The notes under the pieces are model-generated. The model saw only the letters and a list, made by a program, of their open reading frames with translations, made no database searches and was not told where the DNA came from. From contig JADANN010000366.1 of NCBI GenBank assembly GCA_018806985.1, positions 496,001 to 560,000 of the forward strand: 64,000 nucleotides of DNA, in the 5' to 3' direction. How positions within the stretch are numbered: the stretch's first letter is position 1; the number at the start of each line of letters is the position of its first letter. A program made the translations under genes and the position numbers. Positions 35,576 through 48,900 of this stretch are shown here, one piece after another. Source of the DNA: Angiostrongylus vasorum (Eukaryota > Nematoda > Chromadorea > Rhabditida > Metastrongylidae).

Positions 35576-36969
35576 AGTAGGTATACTGTAGTGAAGTCGT
35601 AAATACCCTCTGCCTGCTGATCTGAATTTCACAGACATATTTTTTGATGATCAGCAGAATGAAGCAAAAATGGTGTGGGCGCGATCCTGTGGTAGTACAA
35701 TTACGTTCACATAAGAGACTTCAAAACTTCGTAGAGCAAATATGTTGGCTTTATATTTGCTGCTACGTTATCAGTTTCATTCTGCTGGTAGCGAAAAAAG
35801 CCGGTATATTTCCAATTCCCATTCATATGACCTTACAGAAGCTATCTAGGCAGATGAATCTATTAAGGACATCAACATGGCCCAATTTGCGTTTCGCGTT
35901 GAGTAATTTTAACGAAGTACAGGCTCAGAATGCAAATAAGGCGTTGGTTTCGGAGGCCTCTCTTCCATTCTTTGACTTGAAGTTTGGTTCATGTTTTGTA
36001 GCCTGACACATGTCCCAATGAAAATATTTGGTTGGCGGTCAATGAATCGAAGTAAGTTGGCATAGATGTAGCCCGATCTTGGAGTTGTGCTATGCTTCAT
36101 TCAGGCTTGCGCTCTTCAGCGCCAAAAACCAACTCAGAGATTTTCTACAGATGTGGAGACTTCTTTAGAGTTTTATGAACTTTCTGACTTTCTAGCTGAA
36201 ATTTTTGCGTGTCAAAAATTTTATCCTCGATTTCGATAATTATATTCGATGTAATGTTACCAAATTTTTTTTTGGTTTTGGTTTGGTACTAAGCACAACC
36301 AAAGTGCTGATCGAAACTAAGTTTTAGGTAGCAATCCGTGTATTTTATTTACAGCAACTTGAGTAGCCTCTCCAGCACGCATACAATTGTCATTTTCACA
36401 GCTAAGAGGCCAGATTTTAGCCGACAAAGCCACCACGAATTTGGATAAAAAAAATGCCTCCTTTGTTAGAAGAGTTCTCGAATTCGTCGCAAAATACCAG
36501 CTCTTAAGGGTCGAGAACAGCACAGAGCGATGTTGGTTGCCTACCAATGCAAGAAAACGTGTGAACGATAGTAGACAAAGATAAACCGCCTTGTATTTCG
36601 AAAATGTCGATTAAAAGAAGGGTTAGAGACGAAATATGAAAAAAAGGAACCCCTCCAACTATCGACTGTGGTTGTTCCACTTCACGGATAGCTATTGTTC
36701 AACATTTTTTTGTGGCTAAATTTCATTAAGCTTTGAATTTTCTATTGGATGAATGCGAACATTTTGCATGTTGCAGGTCTGTCAGTGTTACTCATTCACA
36801 CGCTCATTATGCAGCCTGGAAATTTGGTAAATGTCCTCATGCTCAAGACCGTAGTTCAAACTCGCCATGGGTTAACCTTTGGCCTCCGAATCTTGCGGTT
36901 GTTAAATTGGTACTACGATTGTATAAAAAACTGCTTACAGTCCTCAAAAGCCGAAATTGATTGTAGTGA

Positions 36970-37200
36970 AGACCTGGAAAAGACTTACCACGGCTATCTC
37001 AGGACATTAGAGAATTGACTCGACCAGCATTCGACGACATTCACAAGCAAGAGCAAAAATCTTCAAGCAGCAACAGAAACCACATGCATAGTCCGAAGAT
37101 GTTCATGCACAATGGATGGGAGGAAAAGAATCGCATAGAAGAAGAACAACCCCTGCGATCTAGCAATGTATAATGTCAGATCATGTAAACTAAAATAAAG
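36970..37200 (+). repeat. SINE-1, 3' half
   Basis: Contains acttaccacggctatctcag, gactcgaccagcattcgacg, caagcagcaacagaaaccac and a gtaaactaaaataaag tail. Directly followed by a SINE-2 copy. Confidence 0.75.
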
Positions 37201-37202
37201 TA

Positions 37203-37500
37203 GGTTATATCGTGCAAGGGACGCGTGTGGCACAGTGGTCTGGGGGTGCCCTGCAGCACACACATGGCATCCACTCCGGCGTCCGTGGCTCACCAAGCCT
37301 TCCATTCCTCCGGGGACGGCAAATTAGTGCCAGACTTGTCTGGGAGGATAGCAGCACTGGCTCGATGCATCAGTAGGGCACTGCGAGTCATTGTAGAGGC
37401 CAGATATGCATTCAATCACCTCCAACGATGTTTAGTGAAATCGAATGCATGGCGCATCCTTCAGGGGATTGATCAACGCTGAGAGCTTTGTCTTTTATCC
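37203..37500 (+). repeat. SINE-2, full length
   Basis: Head gcgtgtggcacagtggtctg (box A-like), body ctcaccaagccttccattcc and cagacttgtctgggaggata, then gcagcactggctcgatgcat, gtcattgtagaggccagata, gattgatcaacgctgagagc. This is the best reference copy of SINE-2 here. Confidence 0.9.
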
Positions 37501-37779
37501 TATTGTGTCCTGTAATCGAAAAGCGCAGCAAAAGAATGTACAGTTTTGTAGACGAAATACCATTTTTATTAGTGAAAAAAAACACCTTATCGAAAAAAGA
37601 AAAATGCGATGATAACAGAAGCATAATAGTCTAAAGAGGTAACATCACTATGATATAAGTTCCGATAGTTGTTCATCTTCACACGAAGTAAAAGCGTTCT
37701 GATTTCTTTTTCACTTGAGACTGCGTCAATCACGGAAGCCTTCTATTCAGACTCGCTCCTTATTAAATAGTGGGTATTC

Positions 37780-38019
37780 CTGATGAGAATGAACAAGTAG
37801 GCTTCCGAACTGCGTATTTTTCGAGATGGAAAATCTACGAAGTTCAAAGAAAGAACTTTCATCCCACTTTTGTAGCGACCGGGTTTCTAAAGCAAACGTT
37901 AAGGCGTGAAGAATCGTGAAGTCGAAAAGGTGGGCATGGAGTGGGGCGCTTTTTTTTCTCTTCACTACATCCTCGATGCTCTCGAAAGCTCCCCTAGCCG
38001 TTCGTTTCCTCCTGCTCAA
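37780..38019 (-). mobile_element. RTE LINE fragment, region after the RT palm
   Basis: The minus frame SRRKRTARGAFESIEDVVKR and HAHLFDFTILHALTFALETR matches the C-terminal part of RTE polymerases that normally follows the palm by some 45 residues. Same strand and correct order relative to 40031-40318. Confidence 0.85.
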
Positions 38020-38127
38020 ATCCGCAATGAAATATCTGCAAATTTTTTTTTAAATCGACTTTCCTTCAAGTTCGGTATGACTAATCAGCATGTATTCACT
38101 CCTTGAAAAGCATACACCAGGTTGATA

Positions 38128-38190
38128 AACAACCTTTGCAGGTCTAACGTTTCGACGTCTTCGTCTTCATCACAGCCGATGATCCGAATC
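38128..38190 (-). repeat. Inverted copy of the gaagacgaagacgtc element tail
   Basis: Minus strand: atcgattcggatcatcggct, gatgaagacgaagacgtcga, aacgttagacctg. It matches the copy at 29395-29475 with a few substitutions. Confidence 0.55.
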
Positions 38191-38431
38191 GATGCTCCGC
38201 AGTTGTTCCTCTTCTCGATGTGGCGTCTTCGCCTGTTCGTTCAACAGAACAACAAATTGTTTTCTGTATCGTTTATGTTTGCAACGGTGTCCGCAACATT
38301 GAAAATTTTAAAACTTCGACTACACTTTTGATTTCCCGACTTTTTAGTTCGATACATATTTAAAGTTGAAACCACGCCACATAAGAATTATACGTGCGAT
38401 TAATGAGACCTCGGAAACTCTCTTCTTTCCT

Positions 38432-38790
38432 TTTTTTATATGAGCCGGGTTCACGTCTACTGTGCGGATCCCAGCACTTCCCACATTCCATTCGTTTCCT
38501 CTCATCCATTGTCCACAAAGATCTTCCAACTTTACGTGTGGCTTCGGTTGCTGCTTGAACACTTTCATTTCATCTTAAATGTCGTAGAGTGCTCGTCGAG
38601 CAATTTCCCCTTGGAGTCTTGAGATAGCCGGGCTGGAGCGTTCTCAATTGGATTTCAGAGAGCGATTTTTTTTCCAGACAAGTCCCGTACTAATTTCGCG
38701 ACTTTAGAGGGATGAGAGGCTTTGTTGGCCGGAAGCGAAATCGAACTAGCATCATGCGGACATCACTACCGCTGTGCCATCCAGCCCATA
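38432..38790 (-). repeat. SINE-1, full length
   Basis: Minus strand: ggatggcacagcggtagtga head, gttcgatttcgc box B-like, body ctctcatccctc...gggacttgtctgg, tctcaagactcc, gtgctgggatccgcacagta, tail tataaaaaaagg. It sits between the two RTE fragments at 37.8 and 40.0 kb. Confidence 0.88.
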
Positions 38791-38799
38791 ACTCTACTC

Positions 38800-40020
38800 T
38801 GTAGACATGTAAAGTTGTTAACTTCTAAAGTACGCTATCCAGGAACACGAGGAGGTGAAACGCATTGCTCACACTGGAATGATGCGGCATGACGAGCAGA
38901 CATTACCCATATTTTCCTCATAAAGAGATGATGAAAATGCACTAAAGTAAATGAACTGTCATTACTTACATACTTGCCTGATCCACCAGCACACGTCGCG
39001 CTAATCGCACCACTTCCTCACTTTGTGCTTTGGGCTTTCAGTCGTCATCCACAGCGGTGGTTGGGTTTGTTCTTGGCTTGGGCACTTCTCACTAACATTT
39101 GGAATTACTCCGCCTAGAATCTCTGGCTTACCTTTCTCAGGACGTCACCACAGGCAGTTGTTGTGTTTTGTGGAGTGGGGAAGAATTTGTTAACATGTGG
39201 TTTGGATTCTTCAGGGAAGACAGCGACTCCTCTTACAGCAATGAACCCCGCCGTAGTCGATCGAATGATGAAGAACAATTTAAATGGGAATTTGCTGAAT
39301 GTAAGCACATGGTGAAGTGGGGTTGATCTTATTTACACCTTCTGTATCAGACATGATCTCCCGTTCCCAGGTTGTCGAAATTTCTGACTTCCCCCAACAA
39401 TACCTTCAAATATTCAACTACTGGTAAATCTAAAGCACCCATCTTTAGAGCTCATTGCACGACAATTCTATATTTATAGAAGATTCCCGTATCCGATTCC
39501 ACAATTAATTTCCCAGTCGTATGAGGATAAAAATTTATATCGATTTTTAGGCACCTTACCCTACTTTCGATGAAATTTCAGAATCGACTTACTTCTGAGC
39601 TGAACTATGCGACTGGTACGGTACTCGGAATCTCCACTATTATTTTTTTCGGAATAAATTTCGATAAAATGCTATTAGGTGAAGTACAACTACAGGGTGC
39701 TGAGACGTGAGCAAAGCTCAGAGGTGAATTTCGAGCCCGTGGTTACCCTTACAGGGGCTCCACCCCAGCAGTGCTCGATAACGTAGAGTGCTTTTTCATC
39801 CCAATTACGTAGAGACCACGCTTCCGATGCGTCGACTAAGCCACGAGGGATCGTGGAGTAGAAAAGGAAACACGTAATCGCGTGTTCTTAGTCCTGCTCA
39901 CTACATTCTCAAAACATTGCGAAGTTTCCCGAGCATCTTGCTTCATTCTGCTCTACTCTGGAGCTAAGAGGTTCATCAAGTGTCCATTTTTTCCAACCAT
40001 GATATTGATAGCTGGATCAT
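38800..40020. other. Interval between two RTE fragments, nothing recognised
   Basis: No coding match. It holds a somewhat repeat-like stretch near 39690-39800 (ggttacccttacaggggctc) and short frames near 39.1-39.3 kb without known similarity. It probably consists of insertions that separated the two RTE fragments. Confidence 0.5.
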
Positions 40021-40030
40021 TTGGAGATGT

Positions 40031-40318
40031 TCATTCCACATAGCGTAAATGAGGGCAACAAAAACGAATGTTCTTCATGAATATCATTGTAGTGAGAGAA
40101 CCTATGTTTCCGCAAGCGCTGTCGAAATCGGCCATCACTTGTTTCTCCTGACTAATGCTTCGAGCTATAACACCAATGTCATCACAAAAGCGAAGAATAT
40201 GTAATTGCCGTCTATTGATTTCCACTCCCATGTTTTCCCATTCCAGTGATCGCATGACGTTCTGGAGAGTGGCAGTAAATAACTTTCGCGAGATGGTATC
40301 GCTTTGGCCTAACTCCAC
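40031..40318 (-). mobile_element. RTE LINE fragment, RT palm
   Basis: The minus frame reads GQSDTISRKLFTATLQNVMR, then LEWENMGVEINRRQLHILRF, CDDIGVIARSISQE and ADFDSACGNIG. The catalytic FADD box is FCDD here. Likely part of the same element as 37780-38019. Confidence 0.85.
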
Positions 40319-40789
40319 TTTTTACTTCGGTGTTAACATCGTTGTAGAATGACGATATTTCGGTTGTGAAGTTTATATAGCTCATGAAGAATATTCATCC
40401 ACTGAGGCGTGAAGCCCTGAGCGTGACGGGTTCAGTGATAATTAAGCGCCGAGGAGAAAACGCGATATCCATGAGGCGTCAAGGATCCGAAATATCGAGT
40501 TATACAAATAAAAAACACTGCGAGCAACTTTCCCAACCTTTCAGTTAACTTATCAGTTAGAAATAATTTATGATTCGCAGGGTAGAAGGGATGTATCACA
40601 TAAATAAATTGATGACATGACTTGAAGTAGAAATAAAATTCAGTGTGAAATTGCAGCACATATAACCTCGAATTAGAACCTGTCTCTTTCTTTATCCCAC
40701 ACTTATCTATCCCTTTTTTATTTAACTTACTTTACAAAAACAGCCTTTCATATTTAGTGTTTTTTGTGTGGATTCCCCTTCTGCTTTAG

Positions 40790-41000
40790 GATTTTCCTTC
40801 TGTCATGAATGTCATTAAATGCTAATCGAGCTGATTCTCCCCGGAGTGCTGAGATAGCTGGACTAGAGAGTTGACACATGGATTACATAAAGTGAAACTT
40901 TCCAAAACAATTATCGCTCCAATTTCGCTCCCCTAGAGATCAGACTTCCCAACGGTTTACCGCCCAATCGTGCCTGGGAGGTTTTCCTGGGTGCCTAAGT
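40790..41000 (-). repeat. SINE-1 body fragment
   Basis: Minus strand shows tctcagcactccggggagaa, agctcgattagcatttaatg, and tgacagaaggaaaatcc, corresponding to the SINE-1 middle, with diverged ends. Confidence 0.55.
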
Positions 41001-41559
41001 TCCCAGCGCTGGTTTCCTGAATGCTGAACTCTTTCTCTCATTTGTTTGAGGCGATCAAATCTGACGGATAGTCGAATGTACGCTGATTTTATTCCTTCCC
41101 ATATGGAAATCCACTAACTCATCAGAAACAGTAATTTGTGTAGAAGCCTAAACCTTAAACGTGTAAGCCATAGAGAAGTATGAAAAGTTCTGTGGAAATG
41201 AAAGGCATCTAACACGAAGGAACAAGTATTTTACAAAATTGCTCAAAAGTTCTTCGAAGGTGGCCCCACCATGTGCTAGAGAACAATTTTGCTTTGAATG
41301 TAACTACGTGTCTCTGCATTGTCACGTCGCATCATGTTCTCCTTGCCGAAAGATTCCTATTATTACAATGTATTCCGGTCTAGAGTTAGTCGCACTTCGA
41401 CGTAGTCGTGAGTGTTCTTCTAACAGTTGCCATCTTCTCGATTGTTTTTTCATTTCGTTGCCCAAAGCACTTCTTTCCTAGTCATTTCTCAGTGCAGACA
41501 TTTTCATTCCAACTCATTCTTCTCAGCGCAGTTATTTCCATATCTGCTTTTAAGTAAAG

Positions 41560-41830
41560 CGTTCGGCATTGATCAATTGGGGATAATCCCTTAGCGTCAA
41601 TCCAGGATCTCAACCCTATTAAGCATCGTAGAGATAAATGAATGCAAATCTAAACTGCACGATAACTTGCAAGAGCTTCCGATTCATCAAGTCGGTGTTT
41701 TCTATCCTTTAACAGAAGTATGCCACCAAACTGCTGACCTGGGAGGCACGATAGGCTTGGTTAAGCCGGAGTACGGGGTCGAGCCAGCGGCCACTCGCAC
41801 TGTATGACACAGTGGCGCCTGTTGTAACGT
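41560..41830 (-). repeat. SINE-2, diverged
   Basis: Plus-strand view: gcgttcggcattgatcaatt, attaagcatcgtagagataa, cctgggaggcacgataggct, ggggtcgagccagcggcc, gacacagtggcgcc (head complement). Confidence 0.65.
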
Positions 41831-42050
41831 AAGTCCAAGTGTCGCTCAACTAAGTCGTCGTAGTGCACTTGAAGGGGAAACGTAGGAGTGACACACAGGA
41901 GTACCCTTACTGCACTAATCAATTCTCAATAAACATCGTTCTATTACGACGCGTTCTGAAGAAAACAACCACAAAATCTCTTGCAACCTGACACATACTT
42001 CAGTTTTTTCTGAATTTTACCATCAATCACATCGAAAAACGACAATTCTT

Positions 42051-42405
42051 GGCGCTGTGATAGTGATACCACTCGTTACGAACATGGAGCTGGTTCGACC
42101 TCAACCAGGTCCCACTAAATCTCCCATCCTTCTAGGGTCGGCATATTAGTACCAAACTCTTCTCGGGTCAGGTATTTCACTCGAATCCACGTAAGAACAC
42201 CCTAGCAAGGCAATCAAAGAATTCTGGAGAGAATTGGCTCAACCAACATTCTACGACAATCATGAACAAGACGAAGCTGAACACATATGCAAATCTGAAG
42301 ACGTTCGTGAATGATGGATGACTGGGAGGAAACGAGTCGAATGCAAAAAGTGGTGGGATCCCAACAATACGTGATGTCGGCTTAGTGAAATAAAAAGAAA
42401 GAAAA
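42051..42405 (+). repeat. SINE-1, full length
   Basis: Head tggcgctgtgatagtgatac, gttcgacctcaacc box B-like, ctcccatccttctagggtcg, then gatgatggatgactggga, gtggtgggatcccaacaa and an aaataaaaagaaag tail. It ends about 420 bp before the MFS start codon. Confidence 0.82.
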
Positions 42406-42823
42406 AATCGTAGTTCTTGGGCTGAGCGCGGCATAGTAGCCAGGAATGCTCTGCAATACTCATGTGGTTGGTCGTCGGGCCAACTCTACGCCGACGCCAA
42501 ATCAAGCCCTTCATCATTACACTCTAGGCACATTGAAAGCAAACTTATCTCTGAGAAAAGAAAACGCTTTTTTCTGACTGGTCAACAATGAAAGTAAATG
42601 TTACTATACTGATTTTAGCAGTTTCAAGAAAACACTTATTTAATAAATCGGTAGTCGTTTATAAGTAACTGTATAAGTCAAATAACGTGCAAGCAGCTCC
42701 ATCCATAATGCTTAATGGAATTGAGTGTATGAATTGAGTGCATGACTTGATGAACACCGAACGCTTTTATGCTCTAGAAGTACTTAGGAGCTTTGGGTAT
42801 CTTCGTCTGTCTACTGCTAATCG

Positions 42824-42959
42824 ATGGAAAAGATGGATGAGGGAACAAAGCGACTGGACGACTACATTTCTATGGGTCGTTACGTGATATTAGTATGCGT
42901 ATTGGCTGAGGTTATGATTCTACCTCAAGTCTCCTCCATGTATTACATGATGTATGCAG
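42824..42959 (+). CDS. MFS transporter exon 1 (start, TM1)
   Basis: Starts MEKMDEGTKRLDDYISMGRY, followed by a hydrophobic helix to MYYMMYA, and ends one base into a glycine codon at gtatca. The short acidic cytosolic N-terminus followed directly by TM1 is typical of the family. No earlier in-frame ATG fits. Confidence 0.88.
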
Positions 42960-45900
42960 GTATCAGTCGTTTAAACAGTACTATTTCCCCTGTGACCATA
43001 GTCTAACTTTTTCATTAGCCTTTTTAACTCTTCTGTGAAAATGCTGATCAAATATTCATGCTGGAAAGCAAGTCGTAGGGCAAGCCATAGACGAATAAAC
43101 GTGAAATGAATTGATGCGCTTTTTTTTGGTGGATGGTGGGGATCTGGGAGTGGGGGGAGAGGGAAGTTTGATGCATTGGGGAGCAAATAGTGAAAGATTA
43201 TTATTCAAAACACGATTTTCTTAGAATCTACACATTTTCGGCAACAAGGTACAAACTCGTTAACTTCGATAGTATAGAATTCTGATGCTCTGAAAGTGAC
43301 GAATTATTTGAAGGTATTTTCTGTAGAAGCCTGCATGTCAAGGAATTTCCCAACTAGTTGACAAGATCAGTAGCATCTGATTAAGAGGGCCGTTGAATGC
43401 CTTGAGTGAGGAGGGGATTCATTGCCCAATCCGTCCAACTACTGCAGGGTTAGTTGTGGAATGTGTGGCAGAGCGTTGTCCTACTAGAAAAAAAAGACCG
43501 TTTTTTTACTAACTTTGCAAACTTTCATTGCAGACACAAGGGCTTTATTATATGAAACCATCATCACTCATCCCATTCAAACCTTCTTAGTAAACGTTAT
43601 CAGTGTTTGTATAGAATCCATTTTTCACTTCACGTCACACTGGAAAGTGATTCGCTATCGCTGTTTAGAAGAAACAGGCAGAAAGAAAGAAACAGAACAG
43701 ACAGATAGAAAAGAATACACCCCGCGAGAACCATCTTCTAACATTCATTCAATTCGTGCGCCACTCATTTATCAAGGTTCTTTACCGTTCAAATATCTCC
43801 CAATCGACGAAAGATGGGCAAGATGTGAACGTTAAGTTTCTCAACAAGCGTACAAGTAGCTTCGTTTGTCCGCTTCTGATGGTGTTGCCGGTAACTACTG
43901 ATAGGCGTCTTCGCCCATGAAGACTCGCTTCGAAAGCTTTTTCACAGCTTGCCTACGATGACTTCGAGTTTCTACAGTTAATTTATCTCCATTTTTTGCT
44001 CGAAAGGAATAAGCTTAAAAGTACTAACTGGGAAATGATTGCTGAAGACAAAATCCGAACATTTTTGCACTCTGGGGCAAGAATTTGAACACATATACCT
44101 ATTCTGAATTATTTGCAACGTTGGTAGCAACTGGCTGTTCAGGTGCCTCTCCATCATTGTCGGCTTGTGGGGACGACCTGATTTTCGACCCTGAGCTGGA
44201 TGAAAAGGAAGTGAATAAGTGATCTGTTAAATTGTTGTTCTTTTCACATTCTAAGACTAACTTTTTGGCCCTCACTTTTACTGATGTATTCTGTGATCTG
44301 GGGTTTTTATTTAAGGGGGTTTTTTAAGCAAAAACAGGGGCAGAAACCAAAAGTGTGTGAGTTAAGTAGATGGCATAGAGTAAATCGCCTCACTTCTTCT
44401 CTCTAAATGTCTTTCAAATATAGCATGTAAGCTAACTATGCACTAATCCTGTTTATGGATGACCGCAATACATACAAAACAAATTCACAATTTCACTAAT
44501 GACAATGCTTTCCATTAAAGAACACTGGGGCGTTCATATAAACAAATATGATGTTTTGCGCACGATAGGAATCCAGCATGACGCGATAATGACAAGCATA
44601 ATGCGCTCGGTATTAAAGAATTCCTTAGAATCGTAGAAGTGGTTAAACTCATATCTCGCCCTAAAATATGACTTCCGGTGCCGGCCGATGTACTACGTCA
44701 GCGTTTCTATGCTCCCATCTAAGTCCGGTACCAATTTGTCGACCACGGCTTCTTGAGCTCAGAGCGCGTGGAAATTGTGCATTGCAAGGCACACTGCCCT
44801 GCAATGCCACCTTTGATTCAAAGTACTTTCAACAAGTTTAAAATTTCACGGCACCTGCTCTGTAGATATAACAAGACGATCCGAAGAAAGCGTTCGCTTC
44901 GCACACTTTCTTCGACAAGTTGATAAGTCGGAATACATCTTTAGCAATAATTTAGAAAAGGCTGAAGACCAAAACAGCTGCCTCTAACACTAAAGAATTT
45001 AGCATCTTCTCAATGAGACGACAAGAATGGATCGATTGCACTTTACAACGAAGGAACGCAGCATAAATGTTTATTCGCTCCGAATTTGGCATAGAACTAT
45101 TCCAGGTCTGTCGGCTCTACCATCAAATCCCTTTGGAAAATTGCTCTGCTCCATCGTTGCGATACGAATTTAAATCAGTGAATGTTGAGTGGAATTATAT
45201 CTGCGAAAATGCAAACATCATCAAAAACTCTATATCCGTGCAAATGATCGGCGTGTTGACTGGATCTGTAGTGTTTGGCCAACTCAGTGACCTGTACGGA
45301 AGAAGGAAGGTGAGTGGTCTAAAACATTGAACAAAGCTTAATAGAACTGGTCTTTATGAAGTGTTCTACTGACGTAATCGTAAGGTTTAAATGATCGTCT
45401 TCTCCTCACAACTCTAGAGGTCTTCATACATTTCTATTCCTGCTTTAACTTGCTTCTTCTTTCAAACTACGGTAATAACGAACGGATATTACTCTTATCC
45501 TTAAAAAAAAACACGGTTCCTAACTGTAAAAAATCTATACTCGGAGACTTTTAAGACGAAGTAGAAAATCCGTTAACATTGTTAATTCGTACCCCACGTG
45601 AAGAGTAAGGTTTTCATTAAATATTTCTTTCACGTTCTGAGGTCATTGCAAGATAATTTGAAAGGTGCCGAGCCATATTGTTTAACGATGTTCTTGGATA
45701 ATTGGGTAGTTGTACAACTGGATAGTATTGTTCGCGAGTAGCGGGAATATAACCGCGTTTTGCATTTCTTTCTTTCGCACCCTTTTGCCATCCGTAGTGG
45801 TGATATTCTACGCCAAGCATGGCAACGTGAACGAGGAGAATTTCATGGGCCATTAATTATTTACAGCTATGAATGCGGGTAAGTTTTCGTCTCATGGTAC

Positions 45901-48900
45901 ACTCGAAACCTCGTATTTGTCGTCAACCTTTCTCATTACACCTAGTTTCACCTTCGGACCACAATTCACTTTATCTCGAAGAAGGGATAGCTTTCGAAGG
46001 TCGGAATTTTGAAGTTTGCGTCACTACCGACTTTCATTGAGCCTTGACACGGATAAAGAATATCTTGCCTACAGGAGATTATTATAAATCCTTGTTATAG
46101 TTATCATTGGCGCTATTTTGCCATCATCAGAACAACGATGATTCGAGTCGAGTGTTCACAGCAGTTATTTCTTCCTTCGATGTTGGTCTTCATAGCCGCC
46201 TCGCCGTCGTCCTTTGACGTTTTTTCACCACATTTATTGACCGCCTGATGCTTACCTGCGAGGTCACATACTCTTTTCTTTAGTTCATTGAACGCTGTCT
46301 ATCTTTTCTATTACTTCCCAAAAGTTGACGCTATCGTCATTGAAACAGTCTGATAGAAACCTAATATAAGTCACTCTTCCGTTGTCACCCTATCTTCTGA
46401 ATGCATTATGCGAGATGGTAGTGAACAGCTTCGGAAAGATGATATCACTCTGTCCACATTTTTTTAAAGGAGATAGCAGGACAGCGATGAGAAAATTGCA
46501 TCTTCATGGAATTTTGCGATAGTAGTCATCCAAAGTTCTTGTGTAGGAGGTAAAAGGTGCGATAAATGCGCAGACTGACGGCGTTCAGCTCAAATGAAGT
46601 CGGTTGTGATACTATTTGGTCCCGGAGCTGTGCCTTTAGATTTGTTGTTCATAGCAACTCAGTCTTCAGAGAGAAGAATCCGTTACGGCTTTTCTTCTGA
46701 ACTCTGGGATCAATTTTGGTGGCTTCATACCATGGTAGTAATCACACCTTTGTTCACCAAGGTTAATAGCGTAACGTGATTGCATACGTCCAGACCGCAT
46801 TTACGTGTTTTTTACATCACTTCTCATCACATTTACTGAGCGAATCTCAACGTTTTTTAGACTCCACTCTTTTTCCTCCCACTCATCGTCCACAAATGTC
46901 TTCGAACATTTCGTGAATTGTTTCAGCTGCTGCTTAAGGATTTCGTCTTCTTCACTAATGTATCAGAACGATGGCCGACTCGATTCCCCTTGAAAACTTG
47001 GAGAAAACTGACCTAAGAGGTTCCCTAGTGGGATGGAAGGGAGCGATGGAGAGAGGGTCGAACCAGAGGCTTGTCTCGTGATAGACTGCGGCGTCACTAT
47101 CTACCTTGCTGCACTTCTCCTTCGCGCGTTTATGTAGGATTTTCTTTTTTGACATCCTAGAAATATCTTCTGCAGCTGAAATTTATTACCACCCGTGTGA
47201 ACCACAATGCAGTATGATCAAGTTTTAATTTGTACCTTTTTCTCGATTTTCTCGAGCAACTTCTGAGTGATAAAAGAGATAAGATCCAAACTTCTTCTTT
47301 GAAGAATAGAAGCGTGTTCGGCGTAGCCTTTATGTCATTGTGCATCTTAATTTCGGCAGTCTAGTCTAGTCTAGTAATAGTCTCGGCTTTTGCTTATTTT
47401 GCGAATCGCCTAAAAAAAGGCTTTTGTTCACAATATTTTCATTATACACGGATTCCTCCTGTCTCATTGGATGATGACAAAAAATTCTCTTCTAGCACAG
47501 AATGAGGGCACACGGAGGTGTCGAGTAGGTGCGATCACCATACTTACGATAAACTCTCAATGTAACGTTGGAGGCTTTACCTCAAAAGTCATTTAACAAA
47601 ATAATTTTACAAGGGGCGAATAGCAGTATGGAAGTGATGCCATCCATCACGAGCATTGTGCTCGTTCGATCTCGGCCCAGGCTCATCAAGTCCCTCATCC
47701 CTCTGGTGGCGGGAGATTGGTACCGGACTTGTCCAGGGAAAAAATCAGTCTCTGCAGTCCAGTTGAGAACGCTCCAGCCCGGCAATCTCAGGACCCAGAG
47801 AGAATCAACTCGATCAGCATTCTACAACATTTAAGATGAAATGAAAATCCTCAATTAGCAGCTGAGGCCACGGGTAAAAGAAGTTGGAAGACCTTTCTAT
47901 ATGGTGGATGCGAGGAAACGAATCGAATGTTAGAAATGCTGGGATCCACACAGTAAACGTGAAGACGGGTCGTGTAAAAAACAATGATTTTACCTTTAGA
48001 TACTGCTGGGAACAGTGTTCTGCTCCATCCAACTAATAAAGGATTCTAATTCGTTCTCATTGGCTTTGCTGGTTAATGAATAACAGTCAAAAACGCCGAT
48101 AATTTCTGAAGTGAAGGTTGCAAACGGTAACTTATCGACACTCCCAGGTTACTGGTAATCGCTAGCCTACATAGGGAAGGAGATTATGCGAAGATTTGAC
48201 AGTTTGCAACTAGTTTGATACCAGGTCGCCTGTGATTCTTAGCATTGGTTTGCTCTCGGTTAGAGTTGTAGTTACAAATTTCAAAAACCTTGTCAGCTTG
48301 GAGGATCCTGGTGGAGATATGAATCCCATTCCCCTAGTCGACATCCAATACATCTCCAGCCAAATTGAGAGCACAAGATATGGGGGGGGTTGCAGTTAAT
48401 GCTGTTGGTAAAATATTTTGAGAAAATTTGCTAGTCGTATGCACGATGTAGTTAGACCTGAGGAAACCAGCTGATGGGACGAAAATTTCAAGCAGTAATG
48501 TGTTAACAACTGAAGAATTGTTTTGTTCAAAGCGTAATTATGGCCCTAAAGCTTGGATGACTATTACCTAAATAGTGTATGTCACGGGGTTAATCAGTGA
48601 CCATGGAAATTCTACTGAAAGTTTGAAAGTTTAACCCCACTTCTATATCGCTACTGGGCACCTAGTAACACTTAGAGTCATGTTGACAGGGTAAACGATT
48701 GTGATGATTGCAGATACGCGGGAATGGGGTTTAAACATGACTTAAAGAGAAAGTATGCTTGTCATTTGATCAATCAAATTATTAGAAAGAACACACGAGC
48801 TCCACCACGCAGCGCAAATACGAAGAGGCTGTTAATAACTCAATAAAACTACGGTGTCGATAATGTTAAAGTTTAAGCGTCCTCATGTAGTAAGAGAAGT

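Larger units (their letters stand above)
31901..36960. other. Intergenic stretch between slo-1 and the MFS gene
   Basis: Contains SINE-2 at 33660-33945 and a SINE-1 fragment at 35390-35575. A 120-codon plus-strand frame (35644-36006) and others show no family resemblance or splice support. 32000-33600, 34000-35350 and 36050-36950 hold nothing I can name. Confidence 0.7.

Noticed and set aside
35644..36006. 120-codon plus-strand frame with a hydrophobic stretch
   Set aside because: No family resemblance, no supporting splice sites or neighbouring exons. Chance open frame in intergenic AT-rich DNA is more likely.
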